A stretch of DNA of 64,000 nucleotides from Pseudomonadota bacterium (GCA_023457435.1 JAEWLS010000032.1:5220-69219), one strand, 5' to 3'. Shown: positions 43,475 to 53,167, counted from the stretch's first letter. The notes: generated by a model from the sequence alone, not told the origin. Made by a program: numbers and translations.

Positions 43475-46400
43475 CTATTCGGCGCGACCCATCGTGCGGC
43501 GGACGGCTGCCGCGAGGTCGGCCTGCCAGAACGGCTTTGCGAGCCGCGGCAGGTCGTCGGAAACGCCGGGCGTGCGCTCGGCGTAGCCTGTTGCCAGCAG
43601 GATCGGAAGGTCAGGCTGCAGCGCGCGCAACTCCTGCGCCAGCTGCGTCCCGGTCATCTTCGGCATGGCATGGTCGGTGATGACGAGATCGAAGCGGCCG
43701 GCGGAAAACGCTTCCAGCGCCTCGCGTCCGGAACTCGCCTCGACGACCGTATGGCCGAGGTCCTCGAGCATGGTGACGGTGTTCATCAGCACCAGCGCGT
43801 CGTCGTCGACGCAGAGGATGCGCAGGCTCGTTTGCACCGCTTCTCCGCGCGTGACCTCTTCCTGCTCAGGCGCGGGCACGGTGGTTGCAAGCGCTGCCGC
43901 GGCCGGCAGCCATATCTCCACGGTCGTGCCTTCGCGCGGCTTGCTCTTCATCCGGAGCATGCCGCCGGACTGCTCGGCCAGGCCCTGCACCATCGACAGG
44001 CCGAGGCCGGTGCCCTTGCCGACACCCTTGGTGGTGAAGAAGGGCTCGACCGCGCGTCTCAGCGTCTCCTCGTCCATGCCTTCGCCGGTATCGCGGAGCG
44101 AGATGCAGACATATCTGCCCGGGCGCAGCTGGCCGCCTTCGGCCGTCACCGTCTCTTCGCGGCCGTCTATGGTGATCGCGCCGTCGCCATGCATCGCGTC
44201 GCGGGCGTTGACCGCGAGATTGAGCAGCGCGGACTCGAGCTGGATCGGGTCGGTCAGCACGGCCGGCAGCTTGGGCGGGAAATTCGTCGTGATGCTGACC
44301 ATCGGGCCGAGCGAGCGCTGCAGCAGCTCCGTCATGCCGACGACGAGGCGGAGCGGATCGACCTCCTGCATCTTGAGGTCCTGACGGCGCGCGAAGGCGA
44401 GCATGCGCTGCGTCAGCGCGCTGCCGCGGGTGGCACCTTCGACCGCGTTGTCGACGAGCCTCAGAAGCGAGGGGTCGTCCGGCAGGCGGCGCCGCAGCAG
44501 CTCGAGGCTGCCGAGAACTGCCGTCAGCAGGTTGTTGAAGTCGTGCGCCACGCCGCCTGTGAGGTTGCCGATCGCCTCCATCTTCTGCGCCTGGCGCAGC
44601 TGCTCTTCTGCGCGCGCGCGCTCCGCGAGCGTAGCGCGAATCCCCTCCTCCAGGGTGGAGTTCAGAACCTGCAAGGCCTCCTCGGCGCGGCGCCGCTCGG
44701 CGAGCTCGCGCTCGACCGCGGCAAAGAGGTTGGCGTTGTCGATCGCCGTCGCGGCGTGACCGGCAATTCCGAGAAGGGCGGTCTCGTGCACCTTGCTGAA
44801 CCGGCCGGTCTCGCCATGACCGTAGAACAGCCCGCCTAGCACCTCGCCGTTGCGCGATATGACGGGGACCGCGAGATAGGAGCGAACTGGCAGGTGCCCT
44901 TCGGGCATGCCCTTGTTGGGGGCGTTCTTGCCGTAGCGCGGATCGGCAAGGATGTCGTCGGACCTGATGACGCCCTGTCCGAGGAAGGTGGGTTCGAAAA
45001 CGGCCGTTGCGCGCGGCATCGGATAGTTCGCGAAGGCCTCGCTCAGTGCGCCCGAGAGCGAGTACAGCATGTAGCTGGCGCCCTGGGCGTCGACCACGTT
45101 GTAGAAGAACGCCCCGAACTGCGCGCCGCTCAGTTTCACGCCGGCATCGGTCACCGTCTGGACGATCCTGGACAGGTCGCGTTCGGCAGCCACCGACGCG
45201 CCGGTGTCATTCAGGATCTGCAGGTCTTCCGCGTTGCGGCGTGATGCCTCCGCCGATCGCACGCGTTCGATATGCGCCCAGGAACGTTCGGTCACCTCTC
45301 CGATCAGCGCCAGCTCGTGCGGCTGCCAGCGGTGCGGATCCTTGTGGTGGATAGCCATCAGTGCGGTGAGACGGCCGTCCTTGACCAGCGGCATGCATAT
45401 GGTCGCGCTGATGCCGATCGACTGGAAACTCGCCGCCTCCTCCGGGGGAAGCTCGCGCAGATTGTCGTGGATGACGAGCGGCTGGCCGGCAGACAAAAGC
45501 TCCACCGCGCGCTTGCCGAAGGCCGCCAGACTGTAGTGCCCGACGATGCTTGGCGATCCCGGGGCGCTCCAGTCGCCGCGTATCGTGAAGTGGTCCCCGT
45601 CCTCCTCCATGTCGGCGTAGGCGCAATTCGAGACGCCGAGATGCTGTCCTACCAGCCGGGTGGTGATGGCGAGGATCGCGTCGGCGTCGGTATGCAAGGT
45701 CGTCTGGCGCGCCAGCTCGTCGAGGAAACGCAATTGCGCCTCGCTTTCGCGGAGAGCAGCTTCGGCGGCCCGCTGCTCGGTCACGTCGTTGCAGCAGCCG
45801 ATGAAGTTTATGAAGCTGCCGTCGGCGGCGAATTGCGGTTCGCCGGTTTCCTCCAATGTCCGCCACTCGCCATCCTTTCGCATCAGCCGGAAGTCGATCC
45901 GGAACGGCGTGCGCGTCGCGAAGGAGTGGTCGTACGTGTCCAGGACCCGGCGCCGGTCGTCGGGGTGGATGCCCGCAGTCCACCCGTCCCCGAGTTCGGA
46001 CTCGAGTGGGCGGCCGGTGAACTCGAGCCAGGGCCGGTTGAACCAGCTGCAGCCGCGCGGGCTGTCCGATATCCACATCATCACCGGGGCCGCGTCGGCG
46101 ATGTTGCGGAAGCGGTCCTCGCTTTCGCGCAGCCTCTTGTCCGCGTTCACCCTCTCGGTGGTCTCGACCACGATGGCGATGACGCCGATCGGCACGCCGG
46201 CCTCTCCGATGACGGGAGAGTAGTCGAGGTTCATCGAAACATGTTCGGGTTGCCCGTCGCGGCGGTGGAGCACCAGTTCCTGATCGCGGTAGGAAAGCAC
46301 GCCGCCGGAGAGCCCTACCTTCATGACGTTGTCGTTGAAGTCGGCCACCTCGGGCCAGCCTTCGCGCACCGCCGATCCGAGCAGCGAAGGGTGGCGCCCG

Positions 46401-46633
46401 CCGGCGAAGCCGGAATAGGCATCGTTGTAGATCATGGTGCCGAGCTCGCCCCATAGGGTGACGATCGGCACTGGCGAAAGGAGGATGATCCCGACTGTCG
46501 TGCGGATCGACTGCGGCCAGCTATCGATTGGCCCGAGCGGAGTTGACGCCCAATCGAAGGCGCGGATCAGGGCAGCAAGTTCCCCGCCGCCGGCCAGGAA
46601 CTCCATCCCCGCGTCAGTAGTCGCTTTGGTCAC
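43475..46633 (-). CDS. Hybrid sensor histidine kinase with PAS, GAF and receiver domains
   Basis: This cytoplasmic kinase has about 1052 residues from GTG 46633 (ATG 46606 is an alternative). Domains in order: PAS-like (about 30-165), PAS (about 170-290, FRNIADAAPVMMWISDSPRG), GAF (about 310-460), GAF (about 475-640), a coiled linker, HisKA with phospho-acceptor His697 in GGVAHDFNNLLTAVLGSLEL, HATPase (GTGLGLSMVQGLAEQSGGML), and a C-terminal receiver with Asp987 (LVITDHAMPKMTG). No membrane segment is seen, so it senses an internal cue such as light, redox or a small molecule. It lies downstream of the ABC-lipocalin genes; a link is unproven. Confidence 0.93.
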   Translation of the reverse strand: MTKATTDAGMEFLAGGGELAALIRAFDWASTPLGPIDSWPQSIRTTVGIILLSPVPIVTLWGELGTMIYNDAYSGFAGGRHPSLLGSAVREGWPEVADFNDNVMKVGLSGGVLSYRDQELVLHRRDGQPEHVSMNLDYSPVIGEAGVPIGVIAIVVETTERVNADKRLRESEDRFRNIADAAPVMMWISDSPRGCSWFNRPWLEFTGRPLESELGDGWTAGIHPDDRRRVLDTYDHSFATRTPFRIDFRLMRKDGEWRTLEETGEPQFAADGSFINFIGCCNDVTEQRAAEAALRESEAQLRFLDELARQTTLHTDADAILAITTRLVGQHLGVSNCAYADMEEDGDHFTIRGDWSAPGSPSIVGHYSLAAFGKRAVELLSAGQPLVIHDNLRELPPEEAASFQSIGISATICMPLVKDGRLTALMAIHHKDPHRWQPHELALIGEVTERSWAHIERVRSAEASRRNAEDLQILNDTGASVAAERDLSRIVQTVTDAGVKLSGAQFGAFFYNVVDAQGASYMLYSLSGALSEAFANYPMPRATAVFEPTFLGQGVIRSDDILADPRYGKNAPNKGMPEGHLPVRSYLAVPVISRNGEVLGGLFYGHGETGRFSKVHETALLGIAGHAATAIDNANLFAAVERELAERRRAEEALQVLNSTLEEGIRATLAERARAEEQLRQAQKMEAIGNLTGGVAHDFNNLLTAVLGSLELLRRRLPDDPSLLRLVDNAVEGATRGSALTQRMLAFARRQDLKMQEVDPLRLVVGMTELLQRSLGPMVSITTNFPPKLPAVLTDPIQLESALLNLAVNARDAMHGDGAITIDGREETVTAEGGQLRPGRYVCISLRDTGEGMDEETLRRAVEPFFTTKGVGKGTGLGLSMVQGLAEQSGGMLRMKSKPREGTTVEIWLPAAAALATTVPAPEQEEVTRGEAVQTSLRILCVDDDALVLMNTVTMLEDLGHTVVEASSGREALEAFSAGRFDLVITDHAMPKMTGTQLAQELRALQPDLPILLATGYAERTPGVSDDLPRLAKPFWQADLAAAVRRTMGRAE

Positions 46634-46704
46634 GGTTGCACGCCCGGCCCATTTCCCCGCAGGGCCACAAACGCCCGGCCGTGAGAATGGTTGCACCCGG
46701 GCGG

Positions 46705-47754
46705 TTACTCCGGATCGTACCCGGTCATCTCGAGGTAGCCCCGGCCGGCATGGCTGCCTTTCACCGTCACCGGCCCCTCCCAGTAGGGGATGCTGGCCCC
46801 GATCCAGGCATTCGGATTGAGGGCATCGAGCTGGATGTCCAGCTGCCGCTCGGCCAGCGACAGCCGCCAGCTCGTCGGGATCGCGCGTCCCTCGACCACG
46901 CTGGTTGCGCCAGGGACGGCAACGAGACGTCCGTCCGGATAAGCCGTCGCGCTTCCGTCGGCGCCGATCCATGTCGCTGACGTGAAGCTGCCGCCTGAAC
47001 TGTCCCGAAGCCGGAACGCCATCAGCTTCTCGCCGCTGTCGAACGACAGCGAGAACCAGTCCCAGCCGTCCTGGTCATCGGCCAGCGGCTGCGACGACCA
47101 TTCGCGATCCAGCCACGCGCTGCCGCGGACCGCGATGTCGCCCTGCGGCGTCGTCAGGGTTCCGTCGACCGCGAAATGCGGTTGCGAATAGTAGTAGCTT
47201 GCCTGACCTTTTGCCGATTTCACCGAGAAGCCCTTGTCGCCGTGCAGGACCAGCGGGCCCGTCGCCGAAAGCGCCACATCGTAGGCGAAGTCCGGTCCCG
47301 TGGCCGTGAGGCGGACGTTCTCCAGCGTGTCACCGGCCATTCGCCACTCGTCGATCCATGCCTCGAACGGTGCCGCCGTCGCACCCGCTTGCCCGGTGCC
47401 GCCCCGCGCAAATCGTTCTGTCGCGTGATGGAAGTCTTTCCCGGTGATCGCGGCATGCCCGAACCACACTTGCGGGCTTTTCCAGCCCACGTTTTCCTCC
47501 GGGGCCAACGCCGAACGGAACAGCGTCCACTGCAGCCCGTATTGCTCGCCGTCAGCGCTGGTGAGGTTCGCCGTGACGTACCACCACTCGATCCGATAGT
47601 CCGGGTGCGCCCCGTGCTCGCGCGGGAACACGAGTTCATATCCGCGCTGCGGCTGCGAAAAGCCTTCGGCGTCCGTGCCGAGCCCGGCAAATCCCTGCGC
47701 AATGGCTGGCGAGATGCCGAAAAGCAGGAAGGCGCAGGCGGTTTTAGCGTTCAC
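46705..47754 (-). CDS. AttH/CrtC-family lipocalin-like periplasmic protein
   Basis: This 349-residue protein has a signal peptide (ACAFLLFGISPAIAQ) and the AttH/CrtC lipocalin-like fold: YRIEWWYVTANLTSADGEQY, LQWTLFRSALAPEE, and a second barrel containing WLDREWSSQPLADDQDGWDW and FSLSFDSGEKLMAFRLRDSS. Such proteins accompany LolCDE-like ABC transporters (AttEFGH type). GTG 47754 is used as start; it overlaps the permease end, so translation is coupled. A role as lipophile-binding partner of the ABC exporter is inferred. True carotenoid hydratase activity is unlikely because no carotenoid genes are nearby. Confidence 0.9.
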   Translation of the reverse strand: MNAKTACAFLLFGISPAIAQGFAGLGTDAEGFSQPQRGYELVFPREHGAHPDYRIEWWYVTANLTSADGEQYGLQWTLFRSALAPEENVGWKSPQVWFGHAAITGKDFHHATERFARGGTGQAGATAAPFEAWIDEWRMAGDTLENVRLTATGPDFAYDVALSATGPLVLHGDKGFSVKSAKGQASYYYSQPHFAVDGTLTTPQGDIAVRGSAWLDREWSSQPLADDQDGWDWFSLSFDSGEKLMAFRLRDSSGGSFTSATWIGADGSATAYPDGRLVAVPGATSVVEGRAIPTSWRLSLAERQLDIQLDALNPNAWIGASIPYWEGPVTVKGSHAGRGYLEMTGYDPE

Positions 47755-50140
47755 TGGCAAATACCCTCAGCAGTGCCGCGGGGCTCATGCGCGACAGCCG
47801 CCACGCCGGCCACAGCGCGGCAAGAAAAGCTGCGGCCAATGCGAAGAGGATAAGCCGGCCGTACTCGCCGGGGAAAAAATACATCGGCAGGCGCCACCCG
47901 AACGCTTCGACGTTGACGATGGCGAGCAGCACCCAGGCCAGCGCCAGCCCGAGCGGCAGGGCAAGTACCGTTGTGAGTACGGCCAGAAGCATGGTGCGAA
48001 TTATTTCCACCTGTGCCAGCCTCGCTTGCGTGGTGCCGAGTGCCCAGACTGGTGCCAGCTGCGGCAGCCGGATCGCCGCCAGCGTCAGCAGGCTCATCAG
48101 GATCGCGAACGCCGCAACCGCTAGCGTCAGAAGGTTCAGGGCGCCGGTGACCGCGAAGGTGCGCTCGAACACCGACAGCGAGAACGCTTTCAGCGCGGCC
48201 TGGTCGATGATGCTCGCGGGCGCCAGTCCGAACCGGTCGATCAACGCGGTGCGCATGCCCTGGGGGTCTGCGGTGCGCAGTCCGTAGCGCGCGGGAACGA
48301 CGTTCGGAAACGTTGCCGTGAACAGCGGTTCGCCGACGATGGCCTGCGCGACGGGATTGCCGTAGTCGCCGAAGACCCCGCCGACCGGCAGGGCAAGGCC
48401 GCCGGTCAGCGCCAGCTGGTCGCCGACGCCGATCTTGGCGCGGCGGCTCAGCTGTTCGTTGATCATCACCGCGCGGCCGCGGCCGACCTCGTCCCACGAC
48501 GCCGCATCGCCTTCAAGCAGCCGCCAGCCTTCCCGGTAGGTCTCGCTGCGCCGAACCCCGAAGATCTCGCCCGGAAGGCCGGCCAGCGTCGCATCGACCG
48601 ACACCACCGGCAGCACCTCGCCGCCGCGCTCGGTCACGAACCGCTCGAAGCCCGACCGGTCGGCGATGCCGGTCGCGTCGACGTAGAGCTCGGCCGCCAG
48701 GCGCTGATCGAGGAACTCGACGAAGGTCAGCCTGAAGCTCAAGACCATGGTGCTCACCCCGACATTCGCAGCCATCCCGAGCATCAGCGCCATGAGCGCC
48801 AGGCCGAGGCCTGGCAGCAGCTGTCGCGTGTCGGCCCAGAACCATTGCGGCATCGCCCTTCGCGAAAGTCTTTCGCCGAGGCGAAGCACCGTTGCGAGGC
48901 AGGCTGGCAGCGCCAGAGCGCCTCCGAGCAAGAGAGCTGCGAGCGCCGCGAAGCCGGCGAGCAGGCCCGTTCCGAAAAGGATGAGGACTCCCGACAATGC
49001 GAGGAGGGCGACCGCTGCTGCCGTCTGAATGCGGCGGGCGCGGCCGGAGGCGACGGCCCAGGCGCGCCCGCCGGCGCCGGCGAGAACCGGCATTCGCGCC
49101 AGCCGCCACAAGGCGTTGGCCGCAGCAAGCATCGCTCCGCCCACGGCCATGGCGATGCCCGATAGCCACCACGAGGGTCGGATCTGCAGCGATCCTGCGA
49201 CGTCGGCGCCATATAGACCGCGGATCGTCGCGGCCACATCGGGCAGCAGCAGGGCCGCAACGAAATAGCCGAGGACGACGCCTCCGGCAGCGGCGAGCAA
49301 AGCCAGGAAGACGAGTTCGAGCACCATGGTCGCGACCAGCCGGGCGAGCGGGATGCCTAGCGCGCGCAGTGTCCGGACCATTCCACGGCGCTGCTCGAAT
49401 GCGAGGCCGATCGCGCCGTGCACGATGAATATGCCAACGGCGAAGCTCAGGAATCCGAAGGCAGTCAGGTTGAGATGAAAGCTGTCGGTGAGCCTGCCGA
49501 CGTCGCTGGAGTTTTGTGCGCGCTGCAAGGTGAGGCCCGGTGCGACCTCGGCCAAAGGGCGCTGCCGCATCGGCTGCGTCGACAAGACGATCATCCTCGT
49601 CAGCCCTTTCGCCCCAAGCACTTCCTGCGCTACGCCGATGTCGGCCAGTACCGTGCCTGGCGCGACGGTGTCGTCGACGATGACAGGATTCTCGAGGCGT
49701 CCTCGGAGCAGCTCGGCCGTGGCACCTTGGGCAACGAGAGTCTTTCCGCGAACGAAGCGGTCTAGGTCGCCGACTGCCAGCGCCCTGCCAGCTGCCGTGC
49801 CGCCCGGTGCTGTCAGCGGATCTATGCCAACCACGCGAACGCTTGAGGAGCCGAGGCGAAGTCTGCCCTCGACAACGGGCGAGACGAGCCATCCCGCGCG
49901 CCGCAACGCCACGAAGACGTCCTCTCCGATCGTGTCACCCTGGCTCGGCAAGAGTTGATCGAAATTCCCTTCGCCAAGTGTCGCGGCGGCAGCGTCGTAA
50001 CTGGCGCGCGCCTCCGCATTGATCGCCTGCACGCCCGACCACAGCGCCGTCGCCAGAGCGAGGCCGAGCACGAGTGTCAGAAGCTGGAGCCGGTTGCGCC
50101 GCCAGTGCGAGGCCAGAGCGCAGACGATGGCGGCGTTCAA
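47744..50140 (-). CDS. ABC transporter permease with two FtsX domains (AttFG/LolCE-like)
   Basis: This 798-residue membrane protein is a double FtsX-type permease: an N-terminal helix (LLTLVLGLALATALWSGVQA), a periplasmic MacB-like domain, three helices (about 215-320), several central helices, a second periplasmic domain, and three C-terminal helices (about 685-785). It resembles proteins that extract lipids or lipoproteins from the inner membrane. It begins with TTG 50140, overlapping the ATPase stop (TTGA). One large permease here replaces the two separate subunits (C and E) of LolCDE. Confidence 0.93.
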   Translation of the reverse strand: MNAAIVCALASHWRRNRLQLLTLVLGLALATALWSGVQAINAEARASYDAAAATLGEGNFDQLLPSQGDTIGEDVFVALRRAGWLVSPVVEGRLRLGSSSVRVVGIDPLTAPGGTAAGRALAVGDLDRFVRGKTLVAQGATAELLRGRLENPVIVDDTVAPGTVLADIGVAQEVLGAKGLTRMIVLSTQPMRQRPLAEVAPGLTLQRAQNSSDVGRLTDSFHLNLTAFGFLSFAVGIFIVHGAIGLAFEQRRGMVRTLRALGIPLARLVATMVLELVFLALLAAAGGVVLGYFVAALLLPDVAATIRGLYGADVAGSLQIRPSWWLSGIAMAVGGAMLAAANALWRLARMPVLAGAGGRAWAVASGRARRIQTAAAVALLALSGVLILFGTGLLAGFAALAALLLGGALALPACLATVLRLGERLSRRAMPQWFWADTRQLLPGLGLALMALMLGMAANVGVSTMVLSFRLTFVEFLDQRLAAELYVDATGIADRSGFERFVTERGGEVLPVVSVDATLAGLPGEIFGVRRSETYREGWRLLEGDAASWDEVGRGRAVMINEQLSRRAKIGVGDQLALTGGLALPVGGVFGDYGNPVAQAIVGEPLFTATFPNVVPARYGLRTADPQGMRTALIDRFGLAPASIIDQAALKAFSLSVFERTFAVTGALNLLTLAVAAFAILMSLLTLAAIRLPQLAPVWALGTTQARLAQVEIIRTMLLAVLTTVLALPLGLALAWVLLAIVNVEAFGWRLPMYFFPGEYGRLILFALAAAFLAALWPAWRLSRMSPAALLRVFASER

Positions 50141-50793
50141 GCCAACCGACCCTGGCTGAGATGCGCGCGCTGAGAGAGCCTGCCGGCAAGACGCGGCGAG
50201 TGCGTGACCATCAGCAGGGCAGCACCAGTGTCACCCACAAGCTGGAGAAACTGCGTCATCACCTCGTCCGCAGTGCTCTCGTCGAGGTTCCCGGTCGGTT
50301 CGTCTGCGAGGATCAGCGCGGGCCGCGCCGCGAGAGTCCGGGCGATCGCAACACGCTGCTGCTGTCCGCCCGAAAGCTGCTCGGGATATTTGCGAAGGTG
50401 AGGCTCGAGCCCAAGCGTTGCAGCCAGTCGCGCAGTCTCGGCAGGGTCGAGCCTGCCGGACAGGCGCGCCTGGAACGCGATGTTGGCCGCGGCGTCGAGC
50501 GACGGGATCAGGTTGAACTGCTGGAAGATGACACCGACGGACCGGCGACGCAGGCGCGCCCGCCCGGCATCGTCCAGCGTCGTGACGTCCTCGCCGTTCA
50601 GCAGGATGCTGCCGCTATCGGCCGCGTCAAGGCCGGCGACGAGGTGAAGCAGGGTGCTCTTCCCGGAGCCCGATTCGCCGGTGAGTGCCAGAGTGTCGCC
50701 GGCGGCGAGCGACAAAGAAGCTCCTCGGAGCACAGGAACTCGGCCCTCCGGCGCGTGATACGATTTGTGCAAGTCGATGATCGTCAACAGCAT
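50137..50793 (-). CDS. ABC transporter ATP-binding protein (LolD-like)
   Basis: This 218-residue ATPase has Walker A LALTGESGSGKSTLLHLVAG, the Q loop VIFQQFNLIPSLDAAANIAF, ABC signature QLSGGQQQRVAIARTLAARP, and Walker B LILADEPTGNLDESTADEV. This belongs to the MacB/LolD group that works mechanically on substrates rather than moving them through the membrane. ATG 50793 gives the family N-terminus (MLLTIIDLHKSYHAPEG). It opens an operon of ATPase, permease and lipocalin protein, which suggests export of a lipid or lipoprotein to the cell surface. Confidence 0.95.
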   Translation of the reverse strand: MLLTIIDLHKSYHAPEGRVPVLRGASLSLAAGDTLALTGESGSGKSTLLHLVAGLDAADSGSILLNGEDVTTLDDAGRARLRRRSVGVIFQQFNLIPSLDAAANIAFQARLSGRLDPAETARLAATLGLEPHLRKYPEQLSGGQQQRVAIARTLAARPALILADEPTGNLDESTADEVMTQFLQLVGDTGAALLMVTHSPRLAGRLSQRAHLSQGRLA

Positions 50794-50837
50794 CGCGCCA
50801 CCGCTACCGCATCGACAGGAAAGCGGAAGTGCTTTTC

Positions 50838-52157
50838 TCACCTGAAGCGGTGAACCTCGTCGGCCAATGCGGGATCCGGTTCGTCCTGGGGTTTCACCGG
50901 CAGTTCTTCGTCAATGATACGCGCGCCGCGACGGCCGCTGAGATAGCGCCAGCACCATTGCACTGCGACCACCGCCCGTTTCTCAAAACTGACGAGTAGC
51001 AGAACGTGCACGATCGCCCACAGGAACCATGCCGTCCTTCCCTTCAACTGCGTCCAGCCAAAGTCGAAGACAGCCGCGTTTCGGGCGATCACGGCGGTGT
51101 TTCCGCGGTTTTTGAAACGAAACGGCGCGCCGCGATCCCGGCCCGAAATCTGGCGGCGAAGCGATCTTCCGAGCCAGCGGCCCTGCTGCTTCGCGACCTG
51201 GGCCAGGCCGGGCAGGTGCTTGCCGGTCGCAGGGTCCTCGAGGACGGACGTGTCACCGAGCGCGAACATGTTCGGCCTGTCGGGCACTTCGAGCCATGAA
51301 CCGACTGCAATGCGTCCGGCCTTGTCGCAGTCGACACCCAACCATTTCGCGGCCGGCGAGGCCTTGACGCCGGCCGCCCAGACGATGGTACCGGCCATGA
51401 TCGTCTCGCCTCCAGCTACGACCTCGTCGGCGGCGATCTTCTCGACGGGCATTCCGGTGAGGATATCGACGCCGCGGTCGCGCAAGCGCCTGGCGGCGTA
51501 TTCGGCGAGCTCCTCGGGAAACGGCGGCAGGATCCGCGGGCCCGCCTCGAGAAGAACGACGCGGATGCGGTCCCGAGCGATGCTGCGGTAATCATGATCC
51601 ACCATGTAATGGCCCAGTTCGGCGATGGCGCCGGCAAGCTCCACCCCGGTCGGGCCACCGCCAACGATCACGCTGGTCAAAAGACGGCGCTGCGCCATCT
51701 CGTCTTGCGTCGCTTCCGCCTCCTCGAAGGCGAGCAGAAGGCGCTGGCGGATGGCGCGGGCCTCGCGAAGCGACTTCAGGCCAGGTGCGAACTCCCGCCA
51801 GTCTTCGTTGCCGAAGTAATTGTATTCGGAGCCGGTCGCGAGGACGAGGTAATCGTATGATATCGGCGCCAACCGGTCGGTGAGCACGGTGCGCGCGGTT
51901 TCATCGATCCCCGTAACCTCGGCGAGCAGCACATCGATATTGCGGTGCCGGCCAAGCGTCTGCCGTATGGCCTCGGCAATGTCCGCGGGGGAGAGAGCGG
52001 CGGTCGCAACCTGGTACAGGAGCGGCTGAAAGAGATTATGGTTGCGGCGATCGATGACGACGACGTCGCAGTCGCTGCCGCCCAGCTCATTGGCGCAAGC
52101 AAGGCCGCCGAAGCCGCAGCCGACGATGACGACCCGCTTACGTCCGGTTGACGTCAT
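50838..52157 (-). CDS. ndh: Type II NADH dehydrogenase (NDH-2)
   Basis: NDH-2 oxidises NADH and reduces quinone without pumping protons. From ATG 52157 it has 439 residues. The first FAD fold is VVIVGCGFGGLACANELGGS, followed by HNLFQPLLYQVATAALSP, and the second (NADH) fold is VIVGGGPTGVELAGAIAELG. ALGDTS and QVAKQQGRWLG are further signatures. A hydrophobic C-terminal region (WFLWAIVHVLLLVSFEKRAV) attaches it to the membrane. A convergent or linked partner gene is not apparent; it may offer an alternative entry into the respiratory chain with the caa3 oxidase. Confidence 0.94.
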   Translation of the reverse strand: MTSTGRKRVVIVGCGFGGLACANELGGSDCDVVVIDRRNHNLFQPLLYQVATAALSPADIAEAIRQTLGRHRNIDVLLAEVTGIDETARTVLTDRLAPISYDYLVLATGSEYNYFGNEDWREFAPGLKSLREARAIRQRLLLAFEEAEATQDEMAQRRLLTSVIVGGGPTGVELAGAIAELGHYMVDHDYRSIARDRIRVVLLEAGPRILPPFPEELAEYAARRLRDRGVDILTGMPVEKIAADEVVAGGETIMAGTIVWAAGVKASPAAKWLGVDCDKAGRIAVGSWLEVPDRPNMFALGDTSVLEDPATGKHLPGLAQVAKQQGRWLGRSLRRQISGRDRGAPFRFKNRGNTAVIARNAAVFDFGWTQLKGRTAWFLWAIVHVLLLVSFEKRAVVAVQWCWRYLSGRRGARIIDEELPVKPQDEPDPALADEVHRFR

Positions 52158-52310
52158 CGTCCCTCCAACATGATCTTCCAACGCAGGCCCCGCCGCTACC
52201 AGCGCGTGCGCTGCCGCGCCGCTGCACCTTGAAACTTTGCGTCGTTTGCTCCCGTCGCGTTGTAAAGCCAACGGATGTCCTGGTTGCCTGCGAAGAGCGC
52301 AGCATGGACG

Positions 52311-52868
52311 CTACGCGTGAATTGGTTGTTGCGAGAGCTGGCGCGCGCCTGTTTCAACCAATGTTTGAGTTGACGATTCCCCAAGCATTTCAAGCACCGA
52401 CGCACGCGCCCTGTTAAGACGGCTCTTCACCGTGCCCATAGCGCAATCGCAGATGTCGGCGGTCTCCTCGTAGCTCATCCCGAGCATGCCGATCAGGATG
52501 AGAACCTCACGATGAGAGAGGGTCAGGCGATTGATCGCTTTGCGGACCTCATTGCCCCGAATGCTCCACTCCTGCGTGGCGTCCATAGATGGCTTGGCAG
52601 ATATGCAGTCGACCGAACCCGGCGCCTCGCGCGTGGCAATCTTGATGCGGGTGTAGAAGGTATTGCGCATGATCGTGAAGAGCCAAGACTTGAGGCGCGT
52701 GCCCGGCTCGAACTTGTCGAGGTTGGCGATCGCCTTGGTCAGCGTTTCTTGAACCAGGTCATCCGCGTCTGACGGATTTCGGCAGAAGGTTCGGGCGAGC
52801 GCCCGAAGCGCCGGGATGATTTCGATGACGGCCGCAGCATCGATGCTGGCCTTGGATTTGTCAGGCAA
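52311..52868 (-). CDS. ECF sigma factor (EcfG-like, general stress response type)
   Basis: This short sigma factor contains sigma region 2 (RTFCRNPSDADDLVQETLTK, then GTRLKSWLFTIMRNTFYTRI) and region 4 (LTLSHREVLILIGMLGMSYE, then TADICDCAMGTVKSRLNRAR). The wording resembles EcfG/ECF15 factors of the alphaproteobacterial general stress response, but the usual neighbours nepR and phyR are absent. The start is unclear: TTG 52868 gives 185 residues with GGGG upstream; GTG 52931 gives 206. It is divergent from ku, whose promoter has an EcfG consensus. Confidence 0.88.
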   Translation of the reverse strand: MPDKSKASIDAAAVIEIIPALRALARTFCRNPSDADDLVQETLTKAIANLDKFEPGTRLKSWLFTIMRNTFYTRIKIATREAPGSVDCISAKPSMDATQEWSIRGNEVRKAINRLTLSHREVLILIGMLGMSYEETADICDCAMGTVKSRLNRARASVLEMLGESSTQTLVETGARQLSQQPIHA

Positions 52869-53116
52869 TTTGGTCCCCGATCTGGCATTCTGCCACGGGG
52901 AGGAAGTGCGATCTGGAACCAAAGTTCCCACATTCGACCGGTAAAGTAGGTCAACGGAAGATTTTATAACCTAAGTTAAATAGGCAAGGCGCGCGGGCGC
53001 GGCCGGTTTAACATATGCTATTGTAGATCGCGTTGAACACTCTGGCGTTAAGGCGACGAACGATTGGAGCTGACAGAACCGACGTACGCACGCGATCCTC
53101 GCGAAAAGTGCTCGCT

Positions 53117-53142
53117 GGAACGGTATGTGAGGATTTGCCGTT
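53117..53142 (+). promoter_or_regulatory. EcfG-type promoter of the plus-strand ku gene
   Basis: GGAAC at 53117-53121, 17 bases, then CGTT at 53139-53142. This matches the known EcfG consensus GGAAC-N16/17-CGTT exactly and lies 25 bases upstream of the ku ATG. Confidence 0.85.
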
Positions 53143-53167
53143 CTTCCGCATTCACGGAGACGCTCCA

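Noticed and set aside
46705..47754. Carotenoid 1,2-hydratase (CrtC) as the function
   Set aside because: The fold is shared with CrtC, but the gene is translated with an ABC exporter and no carotenoid genes are present, so AttH-like is the better call.
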